From positions 310,001 to 374,000 of the forward strand of contig CAWCYZ010000004.1 in assembly GCA_963799925.1 (NCBI GenBank): DNA of 64,000 nucleotides, read 5' to 3'. Both the position numbers and the translations under genes were made by a program. Below are positions 51,419 through 60,049 of this stretch, one piece after another. The notes beneath the pieces are model-generated. The model was not told where the DNA came from. It was given only the letters and a program-made list of their open reading frames with translations, and made no database searches. Position 1 is the first letter of the stretch. Every line of letters begins with the position of its first letter. Origin of the DNA: DATBQN01 sp963799925. Its GTDB lineage: Bacteria; Acidobacteriota; Thermoanaerobaculia; Multivoradales; UBA5704.

Positions 51419-51453
51419 TTCGGCCTGTAGAATCCACTCCGCTTCGAGCTCCG

Positions 51454-52665
51454 ATGACCGGCCCCGCCGCCGTTCCACCCGACGCCGATCCCGCCCGCTG
51501 GCGGATGCTCGCGCTCTTGGCCGCCGCCGAGCTGCTCGGCATGTCGCTCTGGTTCGCGGCGAGCGCCGTCTCGCCGCTGCTCGCCGCGCGCTGGTCGCTC
51601 TCGCCGAGCGAGACCGGGTGGCTGACGACCGTCGTCCAGGCGGGCTTCGTCTGCGGCACGGCTCTCGCCGCCCTCCTCAACCTGACCGACGTCATCGCCG
51701 CCCGCCCCCTCTTCGCCGGCGCCGCCGTCCTCGGCGCGGCCGCCAACGCCGCCCTCCTCGCGGCGCCCGGCTACCGGGCGGCCCTCGCCTGCCGGTTCGC
51801 CACCGGCTTCTTCCTCGCCGGCGTCTATCCGCCCGCCATGAAGATGGTCTCCACCTGGTTCCGCGCTCGCCGCGGCCTGGGCGTCGGCACCGTCGTCGGG
51901 GCGCTCACGGTCGGCAAGGCGACTCCCTACCTGGTCCACGCCCTTCCCGGGGCGGGGGTGGCGCCGGTCGTCCTCACCGCCTCGGCCGGTGCGGTCGCCG
52001 CGGCCCTCCTGGTCGCCGCGGCCTACCGCGACGGCCCCTACCCTTTCCCGCCGCGCCCGTTCTCCTGGCGGCTGGTCGCCGAGGTGGTCCGCGAGCGGCG
52101 CTTCCGCCTGGCGACCGGCGGCTATCTCGGCCACATGTTCGAGCTCTACTCGTTCTGGACCTGGATCCCCGTCTTCCTGGCCGCCAGCGCGGCGGCCCGC
52201 GGCGCCGCCTCGGCGGGCTCTCGGGCGGTCTCGCTTGCCGCCTTCGGCACCATCGCGGTGGGCGGGCCGGGGTGCGTCTGGGGCGGCCTCGTCGCCGACC
52301 GCACCGGCCGCGCGCGGCTGGTGACCCTGGCGCTCGCCGTGAGCGGGAGCTGCGCGCTCGCCATCGGTTTCCTCTTCGGCGCCCCGTTCCCCGCCGTCGC
52401 CGCGCTCGCCTGGGTGTGGGGATTCTTCGTCATCGCCGACAGCGCCCAGTTCAGCGCCATGGTCACCGAGTCGGTGCCGCCGCACGCGGTCGGCACGGCG
52501 CTCACCATCCAGACCTCGCTCGGCTTCCTGCTGACCATGGTCTCCATCCAGCTCGTCCCCCCGCTCGCCGGCGCCCTCGGCTGGCGCTGGGCCTTCCCCG
52601 CCCTCGCCCTGGGGCCGGTCTGCGGCATCGCGGCGATCCGCCGCCTGGCGCGGCGGCAGGGCTAG
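51454..52665 (+). CDS. MFS transporter (intact copy)
   Basis: This 403-residue transporter has 12 helices. The first helix region is AAAELLGMSLWFAASAVSPL; ATGFFLAGVYPPAMKMVSTW and the loop WFRARRGLGVGTVVGALTVG mark the MFS middle loop typical of CynX/NimT-like or nitrate/cyanate-type porters. The substrate is unknown. The ATG at 51454 lies 20 nt after TAGAATCC; the frame is open upstream because the 930-nt coding offset is a multiple of three. Confidence 0.88.
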   Translation: MTGPAAVPPDADPARWRMLALLAAAELLGMSLWFAASAVSPLLAARWSLSPSETGWLTTVVQAGFVCGTALAALLNLTDVIAARPLFAGAAVLGAAANAALLAAPGYRAALACRFATGFFLAGVYPPAMKMVSTWFRARRGLGVGTVVGALTVGKATPYLVHALPGAGVAPVVLTASAGAVAAALLVAAAYRDGPYPFPPRPFSWRLVAEVVRERRFRLATGGYLGHMFELYSFWTWIPVFLAASAAARGAASAGSRAVSLAAFGTIAVGGPGCVWGGLVADRTGRARLVTLALAVSGSCALAIGFLFGAPFPAVAALAWVWGFFVIADSAQFSAMVTESVPPHAVGTALTIQTSLGFLLTMVSIQLVPPLAGALGWRWAFPALALGPVCGIAAIRRLARRQG

Positions 52666-52766
52666 CCCGGGCGGACGGACTGGCCGCCCGGGCTCCCGGC
52701 TGGTAGCATCTCGGGCCAGCCAGACCACGCCAGAGCGGCCGCCGCGAGGCGCCGCGGGAGGAACCG

Positions 52767-53423
52767 ATGCCGCATCGCCGGGGTTGTCCGAGGATGGACG
52801 TGTGGCGCGCCGCCATTCCTATCCTGGCGCTGGCGGTCGCCGGCGCGCTCTGTGCCGCCGCCGATCCCGCCGCCGCCGATCCCGCCGTCGATCCGGCCCG
52901 GCTCGAGAACCGGGTGAGCGTCAACCTCGACCACGTGCGGCCGGCCGAGGCCTTCCGCACCTTCGCGCAGCTCGCCGGGATGAGCGCCCTGGTGGACGCG
53001 GCGGTCCGCGACCCGATCACCGTCCGCCTCGAGAACGTGCGGCTGAAGACCCTCCTCGACGCCGTCTGCGAGAGCGTCGGCTGCCGCTGGGAGGTGGCGG
53101 GGAGCCCGCCGGCGCTCCGCATCGCGGCGGTGCCCCGGCACGAGCCCAAGCCGGAGCCCGCCCGCGTCGGCCTGCGCGATCCGGTCCAGCTCCAGGTGGC
53201 GGACGGCGACGCCCGCGATCTCCTGCGCACCCTCGCCAGCCTGCTCGACGCCGAGCTCGTCCTCGACCCGGCCGTCCAGGGCAAGGTCACCCTCGACGCC
53301 GACGGCATCCCCCTCCGGCAGGCCCTGGACACCCTCTGCCGGCAGGCCCGCTGCGCCTGGGCCCTGGGCGACGGCGAGGCCGGCGGCCGGCGGGTGCTCA
53401 GGGTCACCCCGAAAAAGCCCTGA
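52767..53423 (+). CDS. secreted protein with two STN (secretin/TonB short N-terminal) domains
   Basis: The 218-residue protein has a signal peptide (ILALAVAGALCAAADPA). Two STN-like modules follow: RVSVNLDHVRPAEAFRTFAQ at about 50-112 and VQLQVADGDARDLLRTLASL at about 138-205. STN domains occur in secretins and TonB receptors and bind partner proteins, but no barrel or secretin domain follows here. GGGAGG lies 5 nt before the ATG at 52767. A second ATG at 52794 is possible. Confidence 0.72.
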   Translation: MPHRRGCPRMDVWRAAIPILALAVAGALCAAADPAAADPAVDPARLENRVSVNLDHVRPAEAFRTFAQLAGMSALVDAAVRDPITVRLENVRLKTLLDAVCESVGCRWEVAGSPPALRIAAVPRHEPKPEPARVGLRDPVQLQVADGDARDLLRTLASLLDAELVLDPAVQGKVTLDADGIPLRQALDTLCRQARCAWALGDGEAGGRRVLRVTPKKP

Positions 53424-53434
53424 GCCTCCACCCG

Positions 53435-54211
53435 CTACCGGGTCGGCCCGGCCGTCTCCAGCATCGCCGCCAGCATCGCCCGCGCCCGCTCGGGGTGCTT
53501 GGCGTAGTGGAAGGTGAGGGCCTCCCAGGGGTGGCCGGCGGAGCGCGCCAGGAGCTCCGGGTCGTCCGCCAGCGTCCCGGCCATCCAGCTCTCGAACAGG
53601 CGGTGGGGGAGGTTGACGGTGGGGAGCTGGCGCCTCGCCCCCCACTTCCAGAGGAGGACGTTGACGATCGTCTCGTCGACGACCGGCGGGTGGGCGCCGC
53701 GCCGCTCGCAATCGCGGGCGACGGCGTCGCAGGCGGCGAGGAAGCGGCGGCAGGAGGGGGCGAAGCCGAGGGTGCAGGAGTGGGCGTAGGGCATCGACTT
53801 GCCCGCCACCCCCAGCTCGGCCATCAGCGGGCCGTTGACCTCGTCCCCCAGGTCGCGGGGGTGGCGGGGGAGGAGCGGCGTCTCGCCGGCCGCGCCGCAC
53901 ATCTCCCAGAGCCGGTCGACGGCGGGGGTGGGGACATGGTCGGCGTCGAGGTAGATCCCCCGCTCGACGCCGGCGTCCAAGGCGTCGAGGACCGCCGTGA
54001 GCTTCAGGTAGGCGATGTGCCGGCCGGCGCCCGCCAGGGGGCGGACGATCAGGTTGGGCGCCGCGAAGTCCGGCCGGGCGTCGACGGCGTAGAGGACGAC
54101 GGGGTGGCGCGAGAAGGCGGCGAGCCCCTCGATCAGCACCCGCGCGAGCGGCAGGAAGCGGGCGTCGGCATGGGTGACCCAGGCCGCGGCGGGGAGCGCC
54201 GGCAGGGTCAT
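53435..54211 (-). CDS. glycosyltransferase-like protein (GT-A, GT8-like DxD)
   Basis: The 258-residue protein has AAWVTHADARFLPLARVLIE at the N-terminus and a GT-A metal-binding DxD in RGIYLDADHVPTPAVDRL near residue 88. The acceptor-side region has PPVVDETIVNVLLWKWGA. It resembles GT8 or capsular sugar transferases, but I cannot assign a family firmly. The ATG at 54211 overlaps the stop of the sulfotransferase-like gene (ATGA), so they are coupled. It is probably part of the 53-64 kb glycan-modification cluster. Confidence 0.68.
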   Translation of the reverse strand: MTLPALPAAAWVTHADARFLPLARVLIEGLAAFSRHPVVLYAVDARPDFAAPNLIVRPLAGAGRHIAYLKLTAVLDALDAGVERGIYLDADHVPTPAVDRLWEMCGAAGETPLLPRHPRDLGDEVNGPLMAELGVAGKSMPYAHSCTLGFAPSCRRFLAACDAVARDCERRGAHPPVVDETIVNVLLWKWGARRQLPTVNLPHRLFESWMAGTLADDPELLARSAGHPWEALTFHYAKHPERARAMLAAMLETAGPTR

Positions 54212-55008
54212 CCCGTGGAGCGCGCGGCGCCCCGCGCGGCGGCCGCGATCGCCTCGGTCCCGGGGATGGGCCCGAAGATCCGCTCGGCGAGGTCGACCAG
54301 CTCGGCGTCGAAGAGGCCCCGGTAGAAGGGGTCGCCGGCGCACCAGCGGAAGCGCTCGGCGAGGGCCATCCGGCGGGCTCGGCCGTCGTAGGCGAGGCCG
54401 TCGAAGGAATCGCCCCAGGCGGTCGGCCCCCAGCGGGCTACCCGGTCGATCCCGGCATCGGTGAAGGGGATGCCGAGCCGGGCGGCGAGCGCCTCGCGGT
54501 AGGCGGGCTCGGCGACCCAGCGGTTGAAGGAGACGAAGACGGGGTCGTGGCGCAGAAGGCGCGTCTCGCCGAGGAATTCCCGCGCCTGCTGCCGGAAGCG
54601 GCCGGCGGCGGCGGTCACCGCGGCGAGGGAGATCGGGTGGACCTCGCCGCGCGCCCAGCGCAGCAGGCTCGCCAGGTTGTTCCACGGGTCGCGCAGCACC
54701 AGCAGGTCGAAGCGCCGCGCGCTCGTCCCCACCCAGGCGTCGTGAGCGGCCTCCGCGGCGTCCGAGAAGACCGCGGCGAGGTCCTTCCCTTCATAGTTGT
54801 GGAGGAGGAAACCCTTGGGGCTCGGCCCGCGCTCCCTCTCGCGCGCCAGGTCGACCCCGACGCCGACGCTGTCGGGGAGATAGCAGGTGGCGTATGGGTC
54901 GGCCCCCGGGGCGCAGTTGTCGAGGAAGCAGCCGCTGCCGGGGAGCTGGCAGAGCAGCCACTGGATCACCGCGTGGCTCCCCGAGCGGCGCAGGGCCGCG
55001 ATCCGCAC
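54208..55008 (-). CDS. sulfotransferase-like protein
   Basis: A P-loop-like PAPS-binding site VRIAALRRSGSHAVIQWLL opens the protein, and the 3'-phosphate region FDLLVLRDPWNNLASLLRWA lies near residue 105. The C-terminal part has RLGIPFTDAGIDRVARWGPT. These fit cytosolic/Golgi-type sulfotransferase folds, which move sulfate from PAPS to a hydroxyl. There is no ATG; the GTG at 55008 gives 266 residues. A CTG a little upstream after GGGGGA is an alternative. Confidence 0.66.
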   Translation of the reverse strand: MRIAALRRSGSHAVIQWLLCQLPGSGCFLDNCAPGADPYATCYLPDSVGVGVDLARERERGPSPKGFLLHNYEGKDLAAVFSDAAEAAHDAWVGTSARRFDLLVLRDPWNNLASLLRWARGEVHPISLAAVTAAAGRFRQQAREFLGETRLLRHDPVFVSFNRWVAEPAYREALAARLGIPFTDAGIDRVARWGPTAWGDSFDGLAYDGRARRMALAERFRWCAGDPFYRGLFDAELVDLAERIFGPIPGTEAIAAAARGAARSTG

Positions 55009-55125
55009 CTCGAGACCGTTCGCCGCCAGATGTCCCCCGTTTGACCCCCGGAACGCAAGCTGACTATACTGCGCCGTCCTTTGATCAACTCTTGTCGCGG
55101 CACCCCGGAGCGTGGGCAAACCGCC

Positions 55126-56694
55126 ATGACCGACGTCCTCCTCGCCCATTCCTTCTTCCTGCGCAGCGACCCCAAGCAGGTGGAGAAGATGCGGCCGTAC
55201 GCGCCGCTCGGGACCCTCTATGCGGCGGCGTACCTGCGCAACCTGGGCTACTCGGTGGCGCTCTTCGACGCCATGCTCGCCGAGGGGATCGAGGAGTACG
55301 TGGAGCTCCTCGACCGGCATCGCCCGAAGATCGTCGCCCTCTACGAGGACCAGTTCAACTTCCTCAACAAGATGTGCCTGTCGCACGCCCGCCAGGCGGC
55401 CTGCCGGATGAGCGCGCTGGCGCGCGAGCGGGGGGCGCGGGTGGTGGCGGCGGGGGCCGAGATCACCGACCATCCGGAGGTCTACTTCCCGCACGGCGTC
55501 GAGTACGCCCTGCTGGGCGAGGCGGACCACACGCTCGCCGAGCTGGTCGGGGCGCTGCTCGCCCAGGACGGAACGTCCGCTTCGGCCGCCGGGACGTCCG
55601 CTCCAGCCGCTGGATCATCCGCTCCCGAGGCGGTCGCCGGCGTCGCCTGGCCCGACCCGGCGACGCCGGGCGGGGTGGCGCGGAGCGCCGCGCGGCCGCC
55701 CGACCGCGATCCCGACCGCTTCCCCTTCCCCGCCTGGGACCTCCTGGACGTCGAGCGCTACCGCGCCGCCTGGCGGCGCGCCCACGGCTACTTCAGCCTC
55801 AACCTGGTGACCACCCGCGGCTGCCCGTTCCATTGCAACTGGTGCGCGAAGCCGATCTGGGGGCAGCGCTACGCCATGCGCTCGGCGGCCAGCGTCGCCG
55901 AGGAGATGGCCCTCGTCAAGCGCACCCTGCGGCCCGACCACATCTGGTTCGCCGACGACATCTTCGGCCTCCAGCCGCGCTGGGTGGCCGAGCTCGCCGC
56001 CGCGGTCGAGGAGCGCGACGCGGCGATCCCCTTCATGATCCAGTCGCGGGTCGACCTGATGACCGAGCGCGCCGTCGAGGGCCTGGCGCGCGCCGGCTGC
56101 GTCGAGGTCTGGCTGGGGGTCGAGAGCGGCAGCCAGAAGGTCCTCGACGCCATGGACAAGGGGACGCGGGTCGACCAGGTGGCGGCGGTGCGCGAGCGCC
56201 TGAAGAGCGCCGGCATCCGCGCCTGCTACTTCCTCCAGCTCGGCTACCCGGGCGAGACCTTCGCCGACCTCCAGGCGACGGCGCGGCTGGTGCGCGACAC
56301 CCTCCCCGACGACATCGGGGTCTCCGTCTCCTATCCGCTCCCCGGCACCAAGTTCCACGCCATGGTCAGCTCGCACCTCGGGGAGAAGGACCGCTGGAAC
56401 GACAGCAGCGACCTCGCGATGATGTTCCAGGGCACCTACCAGACGCCGCTCTACCGCGAGCTCCATCGCCTGCTCCACCGCGAGCTCGAGCTGCGCCGGA
56501 GCCTGGCGGGCAACGGCTCCGACCCGGCGCACGCGGCATCGCGTACCGCGGCGCGCGCGGCGCTCGCGACGATCGCCGCGCGCTGGAGCGAGCTCGAGGC
56601 CGGCGAGGCCGACCACCGCAGCCTGCATCCGACGCCGATCGAGAAGGACTACGGCCCGCTCGCCGCCCCCGACCTGTCGCGGACATGGAATTGA
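55126..56694 (+). CDS. B12-binding domain radical SAM protein, paralogue 1
   Basis: The protein of about 522 residues starts MTDVLLAHSFFLRSDPKQ. The N-terminal cobalamin-binding fold (about 1-175) is followed by an Ala/Ser/Thr-rich linker. The radical SAM core has the cluster motif RGCPFHCNWCAKPIW near 235, then HIWFADDIFGLQPRW and a substrate-side GYPGETFADLQA. Such enzymes often methylate unreactive carbon or rearrange lipids and antibiotics. The ATG at 55126 is chosen. Its stop overlaps the next paralogue by 10 nt. Confidence 0.88.
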   Translation: MTDVLLAHSFFLRSDPKQVEKMRPYAPLGTLYAAAYLRNLGYSVALFDAMLAEGIEEYVELLDRHRPKIVALYEDQFNFLNKMCLSHARQAACRMSALARERGARVVAAGAEITDHPEVYFPHGVEYALLGEADHTLAELVGALLAQDGTSASAAGTSAPAAGSSAPEAVAGVAWPDPATPGGVARSAARPPDRDPDRFPFPAWDLLDVERYRAAWRRAHGYFSLNLVTTRGCPFHCNWCAKPIWGQRYAMRSAASVAEEMALVKRTLRPDHIWFADDIFGLQPRWVAELAAAVEERDAAIPFMIQSRVDLMTERAVEGLARAGCVEVWLGVESGSQKVLDAMDKGTRVDQVAAVRERLKSAGIRACYFLQLGYPGETFADLQATARLVRDTLPDDIGVSVSYPLPGTKFHAMVSSHLGEKDRWNDSSDLAMMFQGTYQTPLYRELHRLLHRELELRRSLAGNGSDPAHAASRTAARAALATIAARWSELEAGEADHRSLHPTPIEKDYGPLAAPDLSRTWN

Positions 56695-58071
56695 TCGACC
56701 TCCTCCTCACCCACGGCTACTTCCTCTACGAGGACCCCAAAGAGGTCCAGATCATGAAGCCCTATCCGCCGCTGGGGCTGCTCTACCTGTCGGCGTACCT
56801 GAAGCGGGCGGGCTTCGCGGTCGAGATCTTCGACAGCACCTTCGCCGCGCCGGCCGACCTCGCGGCGCGCTTCGCGCGCCAGCCCGGGCGGCGTCGTCGG
56901 CATCTACACCAACCTGATCACCCGCGGCGCCGTGCTCGCCGCCGTCGCCGCCGCCAAGGCGCACGGCTGGACGGTCGTCCTCGGCGGTCCCGAGAGCGCC
57001 AACTATCCCGCCGAGTACCTCGCCCGCGGCGCCGACGTGGTGGTGCTGGGCGAGGGGGAGGCGACGCTGGCCGAGCTCCTCCCGGCGCTCGCGGCGCGCG
57101 GGCCCCACCGCCTGCACGGCGTCGCCGGCACGGTCTTCCGCGACGCGGCCGGGGCGGTGGTGACGACGCCCGAGCGGCCGCAGCTCCCCGACCTCGACGC
57201 CCTCCCCTGGCCCGACCGCGCGGCGATCGACCTGCCGCGCTACGTCGACGTCTGGCGCGAGCACCACGGCCAGGGGAGCGTCAACCTGATCACCGCCCGC
57301 GGCTGCCCCTACCGCTGCCACTGGTGCTCGCACGCGGTCTTCGGCTTCACCCATCGCCGGCGCAGCCCGGCCGGCTGCGCCGCGGAGCTGGAGCACATCC
57401 GCGACGTCTACGCCCCCGAGCAGGTCTGGTACGCCGACGACGTCTTCACCATCCATCACGGCTGGCTGTTCCAGTATGCCGCGGAGCTCCGGCGCCGCGG
57501 CCTCCGCATCCCCTTCGAGACCATCTCGCGCCCCGACCGGATGATGAAGGAGGAGGTGCTCGCGACGCTCGCCGAGATGGGCTGCTGGCGGATCTGGATC
57601 GGCTCCGAGAGCGGCAGCCAGCGGATCCTCGACTCGATGGAGCGCGGCGCCACCGTCGAGCAGGTGCGGTGGGCGACCCAGGCGGCGCAGCGCCACGGCA
57701 TCCAGGTGGGGATGTTCCTCATGTGGGGCTACGAGGGGGAGACGGTCGACGACATCGCGGCGACGGTCGAGCACGTCAAGCGCTGCAACCCCGACATCTT
57801 CTTCACCACCGTCGCCTATCCGATCAAGAACACCGCCTACTACCGCGAGGTGGCGGACCGGGTGGTGGCGCCGCCGGATTGGGCGGCGGCGACCGACCGC
57901 GACTACGAGGTCGCCGGCCGCCCGGGGCGCGCCTACTACGGCCACGCCGACCAGTGGCTGAAGAGCGAGGTCGAGGCCGCGCGCCTGGAGGCGAGCGACC
58001 CGGCGCAGGCCGCGGCGCACCACCGGGCGGCCGGCGAAGCCAAGGCCGCGCTGCTCGCGCTCGGGGCCTGA
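56685..58071 (+). CDS. B12-binding domain radical SAM protein, paralogue 2, frameshifted as written
   Basis: The N-terminal part (MELIDLLLTHGYFLYEDPKE) is in one frame and the rest in another. Removing one G at 56886-56888 joins RFARQPG to GVVGIYTNLITRGAVLAAVA, giving about 461 residues. The radical SAM site is RGCPYRCHWCSHAVF. QVWYADDVFTIHHGW and FLMWGYEGETVDDIA mirror paralogue 1, so these are tandem duplicates with divergence. It is possibly a methyltransferase. The ATG at 56685 overlaps the previous stop. Confidence 0.84.
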
Positions 58072-58105
58072 GGTCTCGCCGAGCGCGGGGATACGAGATC
58101 CTCCG

Positions 58106-58987
58106 ATGCCCACGCCGACGCCGCCCCCCGCGAGGCCGGCGATGTCCGGAACGTCCGAAGCCGCCGGGGCTTCCGGAGCGACCGGGGCTTCCGGAGCGTC
58201 CGGAAACGCGGCGCCCGGCGCCTCGCCCTTCGACGCCCTCGCCGCCGACTACGACCGCCAGTTCACCGAGGGCTTCCTCGGCGGCCTGCTCCGCCGCGCC
58301 GTCTGGCGGCGGCTCGACGCGGCTTTCGCCCCCGGCATGCGGGTCCTCGAGCTCGCCTGCGGCACCGGCGAGGACGCCGTCCACCTCGCCGCCCGCGGCG
58401 TCCAGGTGCTGGCGACCGACGCCTCCGCGGCGATGGTCGAGGCGGCGCGGCGCAAGGTGGTGCGCGCCGGCGTGGCCGGGCTGATCGAGGCGCGGCGGCT
58501 CCCCTTCGAGCGGCTGGCCGAGCTGCCGGCGGCGGCCTTCGACGGCGCCTTCGCGAACTTCGGCGGCGTCAACTGCGCCGCCGACCTCTCCGCCCTGGCG
58601 CGCGACCTCGCCCGCGCCGTCAAGCCGGGCGCGCCCGTCCTCCTCTGCGTCATGGGGCCGCTCGTCCCCTGGGAGTGGCTGTGGTTCGGCCTTCACGGCG
58701 ACCTCCGCGCGGCCTGCCGCCGCCTGCGGCGCGGCGGGGTCCACTGGCGCGGCCTGCACGTCGTCTATCCCTCCCCCGGCCGGCTGGAGCGCCTCTTCCG
58801 CCCCGCCTTCCGGGTGACCCGCCGCGCCGCGGTCGGCGCCCTCGTCCCCCTCCCCGCCGCGGAGACCTGGGCCCGGCGCCATCCCGGCCTCGTCGCTCGT
58901 CTCGAGGCCCGCGAGCGGCGCTGGGAGACCGCCTGGCCGCTCCCCTGGCTCGCCGATCACTACCTGCTGGAGCTGGTCCGCCGGTGA
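58106..58987 (+). CDS. class I SAM-dependent methyltransferase
   Basis: The 293-residue protein has a low-complexity Ala/Gly/Ser N-terminus (GASGATGASGASG) and a methyltransferase core: MRVLELACGTGEDAVHLAA near residue 77, LATDASAAMVEAARRKV, and FDGAFANFGGVNCAADL. It binds S-adenosylmethionine in the first motif. The start at 58106 is used; an ATG at 58142 just before the core-proximal region is an alternative. It follows the radical SAM pair by 34 nt. The substrate is unknown. Confidence 0.88.
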   Translation: MPTPTPPPARPAMSGTSEAAGASGATGASGASGNAAPGASPFDALAADYDRQFTEGFLGGLLRRAVWRRLDAAFAPGMRVLELACGTGEDAVHLAARGVQVLATDASAAMVEAARRKVVRAGVAGLIEARRLPFERLAELPAAAFDGAFANFGGVNCAADLSALARDLARAVKPGAPVLLCVMGPLVPWEWLWFGLHGDLRAACRRLRRGGVHWRGLHVVYPSPGRLERLFRPAFRVTRRAAVGALVPLPAAETWARRHPGLVARLEARERRWETAWPLPWLADHYLLELVRR

Positions 58988-59013
58988 GCCAGGGGCCATC
59001 GGAGCGGGGTTTC

Positions 59014-59155
59014 GGGGAATCGCCTGGCACCTCGGAGAATCACCTGGCACCTGGTTTGTCCTCTTTGCAGGACGGCGCTGGAGGTGTGGGGAATCACCTG
59101 GCACCTCGGAGAATCGCCTGGCACCTAGTTTGTCCTCTTTGCAGGACGGCGCTGG
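59014..59155 (+). repeat. 74-bp tandem duplication containing four CCTGGCACCT units
   Basis: Positions 59014-59081 and 59088-59155 match over 68 nt with three A/G differences. Each copy holds two CCTGGCACCT units (59023, 59043; 59097, 59117) and the sequence GTTTGTCCTCTTTGCAGGAC, which in the second copy encodes the zinc-ribbon start LVCPLCRTALG of the next gene. The repeat therefore overlaps a gene's 5' end. Confidence 0.9.
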
Positions 59156-60033
59156 GCGAGGCGGCGGCCCTTCCTCCCGAGGCGCGCTGCCCCTCGTGCG
59201 GGGCGGTCTATCCGACTCTCCCCGGCACGGGCGGCGTGCGCTCGCTCCTGCCGGTCGCGCGGCGGGAGCACTTCGCGGCGTTCCTCGCCGACTACACGAA
59301 GATCCGCCTCGCCGAGCGGCGCGGCTCGGACGACCCCGCCTACTACCGCGCCCTGCCGGGATGCCCGCCCGATCACCCGATCGCCTGGCAATGGGCGCTC
59401 CGCCGCCGCACCTTCCAGGCGCTCGAGGAGCGGGTGCTGCCCCGGTTGGGCTCGGGCCTCAAGATCCTCGATCTCGGCGCCGGGCTCGGTTGGCTCTCCC
59501 AGCGGCTGGCGGAGCGCGGGCATCATCCCTGCGCCGTCGACCTCTCGGTCGACCCGTACGACGGCCTGGGCGCCGCCCGGCACTATGAGCCGGCGTGGCC
59601 GCGCCTGCAGGCCGAGTTCGATCGCCTGCCCTTCCCCGACCACGAGGCCGACCTCGCGATCTTCAACGCCAGCCTCCACTACTCGACCGACTACCGGGCG
59701 ACGCTCGCCGAGGCGCTCCGCGTCCTGCGCCCGGGCGGCGCGCTCCTCGTCCTCGAGTCGCCGATCTATCGCCGCGACGAGAGCGGCCGCCGCATGGTCG
59801 AGGAGCGCCACGCCGACTTCGCCCGCCGCTTCGGCACCCGTTCCGAGAGCATCCCCAGCCGCGAGTACCTCACCTGGGGTCTGCTCGACGACCTCGCCCG
59901 CGATCTCGGGATCGCCTGGCGCCGGGTCACGCCCTGGTACGGCTGGAGGTGGGCGATGAGGCCATGGGTCGCGCGCGTGAAGAGAAAGCGGGAGCCCAGC
60001 CGGTTCGCGATCCTGTGGGCGGAGAAGCCATAG
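59086..60033 (+). CDS. class I methyltransferase with N-terminal Trm112-like zinc ribbon
   Basis: The protein of about 315 residues has an N-terminal zinc ribbon (LVCPLCRTALG, ARCPSCGAVYPTLPGTGGV). A SAM methyltransferase core follows, with ILDLGAGLGWLSQRLAERG near residue 125, DLAIFNASLHYSTDYRAT and LRVLRPGGALLVLESPI. It resembles methyltransferases from polysaccharide or natural-product loci. The GTG at 59086 is only a suggestion; TTG codons at 59056 and 59065 lie in the repeated segment, and the true start is unresolved because the 5' end is made of repeats. Confidence 0.83.
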   Translation: MGNHLAPRRIAWHLVCPLCRTALGEAAALPPEARCPSCGAVYPTLPGTGGVRSLLPVARREHFAAFLADYTKIRLAERRGSDDPAYYRALPGCPPDHPIAWQWALRRRTFQALEERVLPRLGSGLKILDLGAGLGWLSQRLAERGHHPCAVDLSVDPYDGLGAARHYEPAWPRLQAEFDRLPFPDHEADLAIFNASLHYSTDYRATLAEALRVLRPGGALLVLESPIYRRDESGRRMVEERHADFARRFGTRSESIPSREYLTWGLLDDLARDLGIAWRRVTPWYGWRWAMRPWVARVKRKREPSRFAILWAEKP

Positions 60034-60049
60034 GCAAATATGGGAAGCT

